Below are positions 7,337 to 16,590 of a stretch of 64,000 bases of DNA, piece after piece. The DNA is from CALFUK01 sp964450495. Lineage in GTDB: Bacteria; Bacteroidota; Bacteroidia; Chitinophagales; Saprospiraceae. The stretch lies in NCBI GenBank assembly GCA_964450495.1, contig CAYVFU010000013.1, positions 1 to 64,000 on the forward strand, given 5' to 3'. Both the position numbers and the translations under genes were made by a program. Positions within the stretch are counted from its first letter, which is position 1. The number at the start of each line of letters is the position of its first letter. The notes under the pieces are model-generated. The model searched no databases. It was not told where the DNA came from and saw only the letters and a list, made by a program, of their open reading frames with translations.

Positions 7337-9001
7337 CTAATTATTAATGTTTTCTTCAACAAATTTTCCTAGTGTTTTATACGTTTCATAGTGTTCTAAA
7401 TAAGCTTGGTGCTTTTCTGAATTTGGTTGATAGGTTTTTTCGAAACCATTCCCCATGGCCTGGATGGCATTTTCAACTTTGTTATAAAATCCAGCTGCTG
7501 TCGCTGCATACATAGCAGCCCCTAACGCCGGTGCTTGCTCTGACCTTGCAATTTGAATAGGCCTTCCCAATACATCAGCTAGCGTTTGCATCACAAAAGG
7601 TGATTTTTTAGAAACTCCTCCTATTCCAACTACCTCATCAATAATAACACCTTCTTCCTCAAATCTATCAACAATCATTTTAGAACCAAAACAAATCGAT
7701 TCGACCAATGCTTTGAATATTTCAGGAGCTTGAGAACCTAGGCTCAAATTTACAATCGCCGTTTTCAATGCTTGATTTGCATCTGGTGTCCGCCTGCCGT
7801 TTATCCAATCTAGAGCTAAAGGCATACTTTGAGAAATCGGAATCTTCTCAGCTTGAAGAGTAAGGCCACCTATTATGTTACGCTTTGCTTCTTCAATTGT
7901 TTTGACCGAAATACTTGATTCACTTGCAGCTAATTGATCAAGTGGCCAAGTAAGCAAATCTTTAAACCAAGCAAGCAAATCACCAAAAGCAGATTGACCA
8001 GCTTCTAAGCCAATCATTCCTGGAATGACAGATCCATCAACTTGTCCACAGATTCCTTTGACTGTTTGCGTATGTATAGAAGGCTTTGATGATACAACAA
8101 TGTCACAAGTGGATGTGCCCATGACTCTCACCAAAGTGTTTTCTTTTACTTCTGCCCCCACTGCTCCAGCATGGGCATCAAAGGTACCTACGGAGACAAC
8201 AACATCTTGCGACAAACCCAATTTGGCACTCCATTCTTCAGAAAGATGACCAGCAATCTGATCTGATGTGTATGTTACATCAAACAGGTTCTGCTTTAAT
8301 TCAGGAAATGCAGGGTCTAAGTTTTTTAGAAATTCATCAGATGGTAATCCTCCCCAACTGGCGTGCCACATAGCTTTATGACCTGCTGCACAACGACTCC
8401 TTTTGAAAGATGCCAGCGGTGGGCTTCCAACCAATAAGTATGTGAGATAGTCACAATGTTCCATCCACGAGTATGCAGCTGAACGGACCTCCATATCCAA
8501 TCGTGAGACGTGCAGTATTTTTGCCCAAAACCATTCTGAGGAATAAATACCACCTTCAAACTTTGTATAGTCTGTTCCACCCCAAGTTCTTGCTAGATGG
8601 TTTATTTCTTCTGCTTCTTTTATAGCCGTGTGATCTTTCCAAAGTATCACCATTGCATTTGGATTGTCTTCAAATCCTTTATTGAAGCATAGTGCAGTCC
8701 CATTATGGTCAACCGCTATCGGAGAAGAACCAGTGGTGTCTATACAGATTGCTTTTATTAAATCAGGCAAGATATCAGAGTCCTTTACAACGGCTTTTAT
8801 GGTTTTCTCTATTCCTTCGATATGATCAGATGGATGCTGTCTAAATTGATTTTGACTCGGGTCACAAAATTTACCTTCTTTCCATCTTGGATAATAATGC
8901 ACATCGCTACTTACACAATTGCCATTAGCTACATTAACCAAAACCGCGCGCACGCTATCCGTACCAAAATCTAATCCAATGACATAGCCGCTTTGTGACA
9001 T
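7337..9001 (-). CDS. araB: Ribulokinase (FGGY family)
   Basis: ATP-dependent kinase of the FGGY family with the length (554 residues) and motifs of AraB, which phosphorylates L- or D-ribulose at C5. The N-terminal phosphate loop GLDFGTDSVRAVL, the GFEDNPNAMVILWKDHTA segment near residue 105, the Asp-containing GTFDAHAGAVGAE near residue 278 and the C-terminal GGVSKKSPFVMQTLADVLGR are all present. It is the second gene of the operon; the 163-bp space before it contains GC-rich repeats instead of a clear promoter. No araA (arabinose isomerase) gene is nearby, so its L-ribulose would have to come from another route, for example the adjacent 3-epimerase. Ribulokinases also accept ribitol and D-ribulose. 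Confidence 0.92.
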   Translation of the reverse strand: MSQSGYVIGLDFGTDSVRAVLVNVANGNCVSSDVHYYPRWKEGKFCDPSQNQFRQHPSDHIEGIEKTIKAVVKDSDILPDLIKAICIDTTGSSPIAVDHNGTALCFNKGFEDNPNAMVILWKDHTAIKEAEEINHLARTWGGTDYTKFEGGIYSSEWFWAKILHVSRLDMEVRSAAYSWMEHCDYLTYLLVGSPPLASFKRSRCAAGHKAMWHASWGGLPSDEFLKNLDPAFPELKQNLFDVTYTSDQIAGHLSEEWSAKLGLSQDVVVSVGTFDAHAGAVGAEVKENTLVRVMGTSTCDIVVSSKPSIHTQTVKGICGQVDGSVIPGMIGLEAGQSAFGDLLAWFKDLLTWPLDQLAASESSISVKTIEEAKRNIIGGLTLQAEKIPISQSMPLALDWINGRRTPDANQALKTAIVNLSLGSQAPEIFKALVESICFGSKMIVDRFEEEGVIIDEVVGIGGVSKKSPFVMQTLADVLGRPIQIARSEQAPALGAAMYAATAAGFYNKVENAIQAMGNGFEKTYQPNSEKHQAYLEHYETYKTLGKFVEENINN

Positions 9002-9036
9002 CTTTAAATATAAAAAATATTTTGTTGCTTATTATG

Positions 9037-9166
9037 TCCTTGAAGGCGTATCGTCTAAAAGAATGATGTGTCCCTTGTAGGCGTATCGCCTCTGGAAATG
9101 GATAACCAGTATCTTGCTGAGGCGGGACGTATACAGCGAAACACTTTTTGTCTTTTTAGGCGTCTC
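9037..9166. repeat. Cluster of degenerate GC-rich intergenic repeats
   Basis: Four related units lie between the permease and ribulokinase genes: TTGAAGGCGTATCGTCT at 9040, TTGTAGGCGTATCGCCTC near 9075, GCTGAGGCGGGACGT near 9116 (inverted; it reads ACGTCCCGCCTCAGC on the other strand) and TAGGCGTCTC at 9157-9166. They match the family seen at 1423-1494 and 55247-55462. The last unit supplies the TGA stop of the permease gene. Such blocks inside an operon may affect mRNA stability or termination, but this is inference. Confidence 0.65.
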
Positions 9167-10469
9167 AAATAAATAGCTCAATCACAAAAACCATTACCAG
9201 TCCTACCACAGATACCGTGGTCTCCATCAAGGTCCAAGATTGCAAGGTCTCTTTTATAGACACGTTGAAATATTCCTTAAACAACCAAAAGCCTCCATCA
9301 TTGATGTGGGAGAAGGTAATACTACCAGCACCTGTAGCCAAGACTAATAATTCAGGAGATACCTTCGCGTTAAGCGAAATAGTTGACATCATAATGCCTC
9401 CAGCAGTCAAAGCTGCTACCGTAGCCGAACCAACACAAACACGAATTATGGCAGCAATCAACCAAGCCATCAAATATGGGGAAAGCCCTAATTCGACAAG
9501 TGAGTTTCCGATGTGATCACTCGCTTCTGTTGCAATCATAATCTGCTTGAATGCGCCAGCTCCTGCAATAATTAATAACACACCAGCAACCGATGCGACA
9601 GACTCTGTCAATAATTTCATCACTTGGGTCATTGTTCTGCCAGTTCGTACACCAAGAAAATAAATGGCAAATAAAACTGAAATTAACATTGCTAGTGCTG
9701 GTTCTCCAAGAGCAGATATAATGGGGTGCTCTCCTACTAGAATTCCAAGAATTGATACACCACCAATTAACAAGACAGGTATTAAGGCAATCATTAATCC
9801 GATCAAGAAAGATGGTGTTTCAAATTCAGTAGACTCTTCAACCACATACTCTTTTAGCAATTCCGGTCTAATGTTTTGCATTGTTTTGCCTAAAAGCAAT
9901 TTTGCAATCCAAATGGCAGGAAGCGAGGCAATAATACCATAGATCAATGTCAAGCCCAAATCGGCTCCATACATCTGACCAATGGCTGTAGGTGCTGGAT
10001 GTGGCGGTAAAAATCCATGCGTTACGGAGAGAGATGCCAGCATAGGTAAACCAACATACAACAAAGGTAAACCAGTACGATGCGCAATTGCTATTACAAG
10101 TGGAACTAAGACAACAAAGCCAACGGTATAAAACATTGGAATACCAACAATAAACCCAGTAACTATTAATGCGAATTGAATGTTTCTTATGCCAAAAAGG
10201 TTGACTAATTTATTTGTGATTTGTATGGCAGCACCACTTTCTGCAACCAATTTACCTAGCATCGCGCCTAAGCCTAAGATCATAACTAGCGAACCAAGTG
10301 TATTGCCAATACCAGTTTGAATAGCTGATAATGTTTCATTGACAGGTAGGCCACTCATGATGCCGACTAGCAAACACACGACCATAAACGAAATGAAGGT
10401 ATCTAATTTTGCAACAGTAACTAATAGGACAAGCAATACTATACCTACAATAATTGGTAGTAATATCAT
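9165..10469 (-). CDS. GntP-family sugar-acid:proton symporter
   Basis: Inner-membrane permease of the gluconate:H+ symporter family, 434 residues with about 12 hydrophobic segments. The family segments GSLVMILGLGAMLGKLVAESGAA near residue 60 and PPHPAPTAIGQMYGADLG near residue 150 are clear, as is the SHINDGGFWLFKEYF motif near the C-terminus. Known members carry gluconate, idonate, fructuronate or D-serine. It is the first gene of the carbohydrate operon, with only 70 bp between it and smc in which a promoter could sit. The family implies that the imported compound is a hydroxy-acid such as an aldonate instead of a neutral sugar, which contrasts with the ribulokinase further on. The stop codon lies in a GC-rich repeat. 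Confidence 0.9.
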   Translation of the reverse strand: MILLPIIVGIVLLVLLVTVAKLDTFISFMVVCLLVGIMSGLPVNETLSAIQTGIGNTLGSLVMILGLGAMLGKLVAESGAAIQITNKLVNLFGIRNIQFALIVTGFIVGIPMFYTVGFVVLVPLVIAIAHRTGLPLLYVGLPMLASLSVTHGFLPPHPAPTAIGQMYGADLGLTLIYGIIASLPAIWIAKLLLGKTMQNIRPELLKEYVVEESTEFETPSFLIGLMIALIPVLLIGGVSILGILVGEHPIISALGEPALAMLISVLFAIYFLGVRTGRTMTQVMKLLTESVASVAGVLLIIAGAGAFKQIMIATEASDHIGNSLVELGLSPYLMAWLIAAIIRVCVGSATVAALTAGGIMMSTISLNAKVSPELLVLATGAGSITFSHINDGGFWLFKEYFNVSIKETLQSWTLMETTVSVVGLVMVFVIELFI

Positions 10470-10539
10470 GTACCTAAAGTACTATACTTAAGTGGGAATA
10501 ATTTTGCTTTATATCGAAAAGTAACTTTGTTGGCTAAAT

Positions 10540-13500
10540 TTAATTGGCACTAACAATGGGATCGTATTTATAATCTCTGAAGTCTACTGGGCTCAATCCA
10601 GATACACCTTGCTCTGCCATATATACGCCATAAAGGACATCTACTTCTGCCATTGTGAGCTTGTTGTGGGTCACGATAATAAACTGCGACTCACCGCTAA
10701 ACTTCTTGATGATCTTATTGAATTTCTGCACGTTCGTGTCATCAAGAGGTGCATCGACCTCATCAAAAATACAGAATGGTGCAGGCTTCAATAAATACAG
10801 TGCAAATAATAACGCTGTAGCTGTTAAGGTCTTTTCTCCTCCAGAAAGTTGACTTAGTGATTTCGGTTTCTTCCCTTTCGGCTTAGCAACAATTTCGATA
10901 TTTGCTTCTAATGGTGATGCTCCTTCAAGTAAGACAAGATCGCAATCATCATCTTCTGAAAACAAGCTTCTAAATACTTCTTTAAAGTTTACTTTCACTC
11001 TATTAAAGGCGTCCATGTATTGATCAGTCGCCTTAAGTTCAATTTCCTCAATCGTCTCTAGTAAGGATGCTTTAGATGTAACGATGTCTTCTCGTTGAGA
11101 AGAGATGCTGTCGTATCGTTCTTTCATTTCCTCATATGCTTCTAAGGCAAGAGGATTAACTTCTCCAAAATTGTGGTATCTGGATTTTAGTTTATTGACT
11201 TGTAATTCTATTTCACCTAAAGATCGTTCGTCGTCTTCATCCAACTCAAAACTATCAATAAACTCTTTGGTCATCCCAAACTCCAAATCAACACGTTCAT
11301 AGATACCCGATATCGTAAATTCGAAAGATGTTTGTTTGTCTTTGATGCCATTAACAACGGATTGGCATTCTGCTATTTTCCTGTGTAATGCCTTTAGCGC
11401 ATCTTCCTTTTCATTGATCTCGCCACGCACCTTAAAATAAGATTGTTCTGCATTCGTCAACTGCTCTTCAAAACTCTTTTTGTGTTCATAACCAGCTAAC
11501 AATTTATTTTCTAATAGCTTTGCTTTCGCTTGATTCTCTTCATTTTCTTTGGTCAAGTTTGCCTTTATCTGATCATTTTGTTGGATACTTTCACGAATCT
11601 GAACTTCTTGTTGTTGATTGTAATCGAGTTCTAGTTGTACACTATTTTCTTGACTTTGCTTTTTCAGATATTCGATATTTACAGCATTCACTTTCTCCGT
11701 AGATTCAGCTAATTTCTGCGCAAGCATATCTAAACTTTTATCACTTATTTCATTATCACCAGTATCAGAAGTCAATTCCTCTCTAATCTGAGTAAGTTCT
11801 GTTTCTATGGTTTGTAAAAAGGATTGTTTTTCGACTATGGACTTTGCAGCTGATTCTATAAATCCAAGCCATTCAGAATTTTGCTCTCTTGAAAAATCTA
11901 ATTCTGTTTTCAACTTCACCAACTCTTCGTTGATCTGTGATTGTTCTACTTTGAGGTTTTCAATGAGTTGGAATTGTTTTTGCTCATCTAGCGCACTCAG
12001 TTGTTTTTCAATGTCATTCCTTACATTTTCCTTACGGGAAATGGTAGCATTCAATTCTATAATCGTCTCTTTTAAGGACTCTAACTTTTGTTGTCTACCG
12101 AGTTTATTACCTTCAAACAAGCCTACAGATCCACCTGATATTGATTGCTTTGTTTTTACAAAAGTACCGTTGATAGCCAAAATATCGTGCTCTGACCTAG
12201 TAAGGCCATTCAACTGATTTAATTGACCATCATAGATAAAGGCATTACCTAACAATTTCGAAATAAGCTTCTGGTATTTATATTCTGATTGCACGAAGTT
12301 TGATGCAGGTGTCAAATGCTGACTTGTCGCTTGCTGAATCGTTGCCTGTTCTAAATGATCAAGAATGAAAAAATTAGCTTTACCCTTTTCAGAACGCTTT
12401 AACAATGAAATAGCATTGATCGCCTGATCCATTGTATCGCACACATAATAATTAAGGTAACTGTCCAAATACTGTTCAAGCGCAAGACGAACAGAGTTAT
12501 CGACCTTGAGAACATCTGAAAGCAATGGTGCCTGAGTTTGCCATTCGTCATGTAGGAATTTAATTGACTCAGGATACCCCTCTAAATTCTGAATCATCTG
12601 CTCAAGAAGATCAACCTCATTTTGTCTAGCATCCAACTTTCTTCTAAGCGCACCTACTTCAGCATCTACTTCTTGAAGGCGGGTATTCAATTGTTGCTTT
12701 TGAGCGGATTGCTTGGCTTTCTCATCTTCTTGTGCAATGATTTGCTCGTGGATATGTGCCGACTTTTCTTCTAATTGATTGATTCCTGTTTCTTTGAGAT
12801 TCAATTGAGTGAGAACTGCATTTATTCTTTGCTCAGTGTGTTGTTTTTCATTTGTTAAGGATAAAAGCTGTTCATTCACAACAGCTTTTTGAGTCTCCTT
12901 ACTTTGCAACTCTTCATTTGCTTTGATCCTCTTTAAGGTGAATGCATCGAAGGATGACTTCATCTCATTGAAATTGGCTTGGATTTGTTCGTTTTCATGT
13001 TTCGCTTGATCCAGGCGCACGCTGATTTCTTCCAATTCAGAAACGATTACTGATTTATCTTTCTGCAATGAACTCAAAGATGTACCAAAGTTTTCGACAG
13101 AACTTAACTTACCACTTTTTTCATTTTCGATTTCAGTAATGCGCTTAAGGTTATAATTGATTTTTTCAACCAATAAATCCTTCTGGTATTCTTGATTTCT
13201 TTGCTCATTGATAAGCTCATTCAACTCTTTTTGCAAGCTTGACAAATTCTTTTCTTTATCAATGTTGTTTGCCTTTGTTGATTGAATCTCAGCTTCAAGT
13301 GCTAATGATTGTGTATTGTATTTTTCAAAATTGTCAGTCTCAACAATTCGTTTTGCATCTAGTTTTTTGAATTTCTCCTGAACATCAAGAACTTTGCGTC
13401 TACTGTAGATGACTGATAGATCTCTATAGGATTGCTTCACTTCATTATATCGAAGTGTTTTCTTAGCTTGCTTTTCTAGAGACTTTAAATTCTGTTCGAG

Positions 13501-14091
13501 TTCGTAAAGTAAATCTTCAACTCTATTGAGATCGGCTTCTGTGAGTTTTAGTTTGTTTAGTGTCTCTTTCTTTCTCTTCTTAAACTTAGAAACACCCGCC
13601 GCTTGTTCGAACATTTTACGACGAGCATTCTCTTTATCAGCAAGAATGTCATCAACCATTCCAAGTGCAATGATGGCATATGAATTAGAACCAATACCGG
13701 TATCTATAAACAAGGATTGAATGTCCTTTAATCTACAGGTGACATCATTCAACCGGTATTCACTTTCTCCAGATCTGTATAGTAACCTTGATACAGTCAC
13801 TGTGTCATAATCTGTAGGCAAAAGATTCTTGGTATTGTCGAATGTGAGCGCTACCTGTGCGACTCCACTTGACTTACGCTTTTTAGTCCCATTGAATATG
13901 ACATCTGTCATTTTATTCAATCTCAAGTCCTTACTCTTCTGCTCTCCCAGCACCCAGCGGATTGCATCTATGATATTAGATTTGCCGGAGCCATTAGGGC
14001 CCACAACACCTATAACTCTCTCATCAAAATTAATGATCGTTTCGTCAGCAAAACTCTTGAAACCCTTTATGTAAAGTTTCCTCAACCTCAT
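10540..14091 (-). CDS. smc: Chromosome segregation ATPase SMC
   Basis: Full-length SMC condensin, 1183 residues. Head domain with Walker A GPNGSGKS at residues 31-38; two long coiled coils (about 170-500 and 660-1000); hinge at about 510-640; C-terminal head with the LSGGEK signature near 1078 and Walker B FCIFDEVDAPLDD near 1100. It compacts and separates the chromosome as a dimer with ScpA and ScpB, whose genes are not in the window. The gene stands alone on the minus strand. The long spacer upstream contains an exact TTATCCACA box 52 bp before the start. All motifs look intact. Confidence 0.98.
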   Translation of the reverse strand: MRLRKLYIKGFKSFADETIINFDERVIGVVGPNGSGKSNIIDAIRWVLGEQKSKDLRLNKMTDVIFNGTKKRKSSGVAQVALTFDNTKNLLPTDYDTVTVSRLLYRSGESEYRLNDVTCRLKDIQSLFIDTGIGSNSYAIIALGMVDDILADKENARRKMFEQAAGVSKFKKRKKETLNKLKLTEADLNRVEDLLYELEQNLKSLEKQAKKTLRYNEVKQSYRDLSVIYSRRKVLDVQEKFKKLDAKRIVETDNFEKYNTQSLALEAEIQSTKANNIDKEKNLSSLQKELNELINEQRNQEYQKDLLVEKINYNLKRITEIENEKSGKLSSVENFGTSLSSLQKDKSVIVSELEEISVRLDQAKHENEQIQANFNEMKSSFDAFTLKRIKANEELQSKETQKAVVNEQLLSLTNEKQHTEQRINAVLTQLNLKETGINQLEEKSAHIHEQIIAQEDEKAKQSAQKQQLNTRLQEVDAEVGALRRKLDARQNEVDLLEQMIQNLEGYPESIKFLHDEWQTQAPLLSDVLKVDNSVRLALEQYLDSYLNYYVCDTMDQAINAISLLKRSEKGKANFFILDHLEQATIQQATSQHLTPASNFVQSEYKYQKLISKLLGNAFIYDGQLNQLNGLTRSEHDILAINGTFVKTKQSISGGSVGLFEGNKLGRQQKLESLKETIIELNATISRKENVRNDIEKQLSALDEQKQFQLIENLKVEQSQINEELVKLKTELDFSREQNSEWLGFIESAAKSIVEKQSFLQTIETELTQIREELTSDTGDNEISDKSLDMLAQKLAESTEKVNAVNIEYLKKQSQENSVQLELDYNQQQEVQIRESIQQNDQIKANLTKENEENQAKAKLLENKLLAGYEHKKSFEEQLTNAEQSYFKVRGEINEKEDALKALHRKIAECQSVVNGIKDKQTSFEFTISGIYERVDLEFGMTKEFIDSFELDEDDERSLGEIELQVNKLKSRYHNFGEVNPLALEAYEEMKERYDSISSQREDIVTSKASLLETIEEIELKATDQYMDAFNRVKVNFKEVFRSLFSEDDDCDLVLLEGASPLEANIEIVAKPKGKKPKSLSQLSGGEKTLTATALLFALYLLKPAPFCIFDEVDAPLDDTNVQKFNKIIKKFSGESQFIIVTHNKLTMAEVDVLYGVYMAEQGVSGLSPVDFRDYKYDPIVSAN

Positions 14092-14142
14092 TCGGGCAAA
14101 TATATTGAAATAGTCTATATATAGAATTTTTAAATATAATAG

Positions 14143-14151
14143 TTATCCACA
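14143..14151 (+). other. Exact DnaA-box consensus TTATCCACA
   Basis: A single perfect match to the E. coli-type DnaA box, 52 bp upstream of the smc start. A lone box does not make an origin, and no AT-rich repeats or box cluster are visible around it. It could be a DnaA-responsive site for smc or chance in AT-rich DNA. Confidence 0.3.
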
Positions 14152-14176
14152 TTTAAAGCCTTTTCAAAAATGACCA

Positions 14177-14294
14177 TATTTTACTCGTTCAGAATCAGAA
14201 TTTTAAGTCAAAGGTTCGAGTTTTTAAAATACCTATAAAAGTTTAGAATTCTTATGTATATTTAGTTGGTTGGAGCTATTCAGCGAGTAAAATA
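14177..14294. repeat. 118-bp segment bounded by perfect 11-bp inverted repeats
   Basis: TATTTTACTCG at 14177-14187 and its exact reverse complement CGAGTAAAATA at 14284-14294 enclose 96 bp of non-coding AT-rich sequence. The flanks remain partly complementary beyond the arms if one base is skipped. A small non-autonomous element is possible; no target-site duplication is obvious. Confidence 0.35.
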
Positions 14295-14319
14295 GGTATT
14301 TGTCTATTTGTACTACATC

Positions 14320-14523
14320 TTAAAATTCCCATGCATTCATCTCAGTCATGTCAATGTCCAGGATCACAATATCATTAAAAATATCGTTATTCTGCTTTAT
14401 GTGTTTCAAAGTAAAAACTGGACCATCAAAAGTCTCAATCTTCTCTTAAACTTCTTCTGAAATTTGATAACTATTCAAGTGTAACTGACATTGATCATCA
14501 TCACTTAATAACACATTATACAT
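14320..14523 (-). pseudogene. Remnant of a CheY-like response-regulator receiver domain
   Basis: From the ATG at 14523 the minus strand reads MYNVLLSDDDQCQLHLNSYQ, then an in-frame TAA at codon 26 (14446-14448), and continues in the same frame to DIVILDIDMTEMNAWEF before a second TAA at 14320-14322. The DDD acidic cluster near residue 9 and the phospho-acceptor-like Asp56 in ILDIDM are 47 residues apart, close to the distance in CheY (about 44), and the IDMTEMNAWEF segment fits the NMPxMDGWEF pattern. The C-terminal half with the conserved Thr and Lys is missing. This is most simply a receiver-domain gene killed by a nonsense change and a 3' loss. A read-through product is unlikely. Confidence 0.65.
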
Positions 14524-14738
14524 AGCTTAGTTTTCGATTAAATCATTGATTAGCAGAATAATTTTTCTAAAATCATATAATACCAGTTTTAGTTTTTCTA
14601 AACAGACATCATGAAACTTGACGCATTTACAAATAAAAAGTAAATACATATATTTGGAGACTTATTGTATTTTGTAATATCTTGCAGTTCCGAATACAAT
14701 CCTTTCAACACGCCCTTCAATTGTACTATACTTATTAT

Positions 14739-14756
14739 GTAGTGTCTGAACACTAC
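14739..14756 (+). promoter_or_regulatory. Perfect 7-bp hairpin upstream of the DUF1800 gene
   Basis: GTAGTGT and ACACTAC flank a CTGA loop and are followed by TTTTAATTTTATT, 20 bp before the ATG at 14776. It could be a terminator relic of the decayed upstream region, a leader hairpin, or an operator. No -7 TAnnTTTG box is evident close by. Confidence 0.4.
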
Positions 14757-14775
14757 TTTTAATTTTATTCTATCA

Positions 14776-16584
14776 ATGAAAAATTTATTACCCGTCATAT
14801 TTTTCTCGCTTTTCACATCTTATTCAATTTTCGCACAAATCTATACTGATTTTATTGGTGCTGGACACGATGTTGGTGTAAAGATCACCACCAGCGACGA
14901 GACAAATTTAGACCTAAACAACCATGTCTTAACTGGGACTGGATTGGTTCCAGACTTAGAATCAGCATCACGTTTTTTAGGACAAGCGACACTTGGAGCA
15001 GATTACAATGACATCTTAGAAGTTTCAAATGCAGGGATTACTCAATGGATAGACAATCAAATTAATGCACCCATAGAGTCTGATTTCTACGATAAGTTTG
15101 TAGAGACATATAATGAAGCATTAGTCATTATAGATAACCCAGAATTCAATTTCCCAAGGCATGAATTTATGATGTATACCTTCTATCAAAAGTTGATGGA
15201 TGAAAATGATGCGTTACGACAAAAAATGGCTTTTGCCTTAAGTCAAATTTTTGTCATCTCCCCTCCTAACAGTATTCTACTTGGGAGAGGGTTTGGAAAT
15301 TCATCTTATTATGACATTCTATACAAAGGGTCATTTGGTAATTTCAGAGACATCTTGATGAATGTCACCTTACACGCTAATATGGGCGTATATCTTTCGC
15401 ATTTTAGCAATGGAAAAGAAGATTTAGGCTTAGGCACTTCACCTGATGAAAACTATGCTCGCGAAATTATGCAGCTATTTACAATCGGCTTATATCAACT
15501 TAATAATGATGGAACTCCAAAAACAGACGAATACGGTGAATTAATACCCACTTATAATATAAAAGATATCCAAGAAATGTCTCGAGTGTTTACAGGACTT
15601 GCAGGTGATGTAAGAAAAGATGGTCTTACGCCAGTCTTCACTCACTACTTCGCAACCTTTGACCTCACACTTCCGATGAGGATGTGGGAAGAATATCACG
15701 ACGTTACAGAAAAAACACTTCCCGACGGCACTGTCTTGTCTGGTGGACAGACAGGAATGAAAGACATCAATGATGTAGTTGACTTCTTATTTAACCATCC
15801 TAATACAGGCCCATTTATTGGCAAAAGACTCATTCAGCATTTTGTCACTTCGAACCCTTCTGAAGACTACGTCAATCGCGTAGCGACAGCTTTCAATGCA
15901 AATGCAGATGGTGTAAGAGGAGATATGGCTACGGTAATCAAAGCCGTCCTTCTTGATCCTGAAGCCAGAGATTGCAATGCAACCAATGAGATAAAAACAG
16001 GCCGATTAAAGCAGCCTGTAGAAAGAATGATTAACCTGTATAAAGCATTCAACGTGCAGACGCCTTCAGGTAAATTTTGGTTTCGTGATGACTTAGAATT
16101 ATTGCCTACAGTCGAACAATCCTTTTTAGGTGCACCAACTGTATTTAACTTCTTTACACCATTTTATGCCGAACAAGAGTTTGTAGCAGTTAACGATATG
16201 GTCTCTCCTGAATTCGAAATTTTGAATTCCACTTCTGGCATTCACTATATAAACGTATTGGAAGATGCTCTTAAAAGGAGACCTTTTGGTAACCGCACAA
16301 AACCAAATAGTATTAACACTGGCCTGACTATAAATAGTACCGATCAACCGTACTACAATTTTAGTGATGAGTTGACTATTTATAATACTCTTGGACTTTC
16401 AGCGTTGATCGACAGAATAGATCTACTCCTTTGTCATGGACAATTAACTGCAGGTACCAAGACAATCATTACAAACACAATCAACCAGTTTTTATCAACT
16501 GTCAATAATTATGATGCGCAAGACGTAATTAACGATGTCATTTATTTCATCATGATATCTCCTGATTACATGATTATCAAATAA
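14776..16584 (+). CDS. DUF1800 family secreted protein
   Basis: Member of DUF1800, a family nearly always encoded next to a DUF1501 gene, as here; its biochemical role is unknown. The signal peptide MKNLLPVIFFSLFTSYSIFAQ is clear. The diagnostic segments follow: ASRFLGQATLGADYNDI near residue 55, LRQKMAFALSQIFVIS near residue 147 and NYAREIMQLFTIGLYQLN near residue 230. The C-terminal part carries the conserved LLDPEARDCNATNEIKTGRLKQPVERM segment. The length of 602 residues is normal. It starts a three-gene unit with a 6-nt gap to the next gene. The product is expected in the periplasm or on the surface. Confidence 0.9.
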   Translation: MKNLLPVIFFSLFTSYSIFAQIYTDFIGAGHDVGVKITTSDETNLDLNNHVLTGTGLVPDLESASRFLGQATLGADYNDILEVSNAGITQWIDNQINAPIESDFYDKFVETYNEALVIIDNPEFNFPRHEFMMYTFYQKLMDENDALRQKMAFALSQIFVISPPNSILLGRGFGNSSYYDILYKGSFGNFRDILMNVTLHANMGVYLSHFSNGKEDLGLGTSPDENYAREIMQLFTIGLYQLNNDGTPKTDEYGELIPTYNIKDIQEMSRVFTGLAGDVRKDGLTPVFTHYFATFDLTLPMRMWEEYHDVTEKTLPDGTVLSGGQTGMKDINDVVDFLFNHPNTGPFIGKRLIQHFVTSNPSEDYVNRVATAFNANADGVRGDMATVIKAVLLDPEARDCNATNEIKTGRLKQPVERMINLYKAFNVQTPSGKFWFRDDLELLPTVEQSFLGAPTVFNFFTPFYAEQEFVAVNDMVSPEFEILNSTSGIHYINVLEDALKRRPFGNRTKPNSINTGLTINSTDQPYYNFSDELTIYNTLGLSALIDRIDLLLCHGQLTAGTKTIITNTINQFLSTVNNYDAQDVINDVIYFIMISPDYMIIK

Positions 16585-16590
16585 AAAACC

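Larger units (their letters stand above)
14092..14775. other. 684-bp intergenic region with relics and short motifs
   Basis: Space between the divergent smc (minus) and DUF1800 (plus) genes. It contains a DnaA-box match (14143), a pair of 11-bp inverted repeats (14177-14294), a decayed response-regulator gene (14320-14523) and a small hairpin (14739-14756). An open frame of 72 codons at 14598-14816 overlaps the DUF1800 start, has no recognisable features and is not accepted. The region looks like a site of gene decay. Confidence 0.6.

Noticed and set aside
14205..14225. GGTTCGAG, similar to a tRNA T-loop
   Set aside because: No acceptor, D or anticodon stem can be formed around it.
14598..14816. 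72-codon open frame on the minus strand
   Set aside because: Overlaps the start and signal peptide of the DUF1800 gene, has no motif and lies in decaying spacer DNA.
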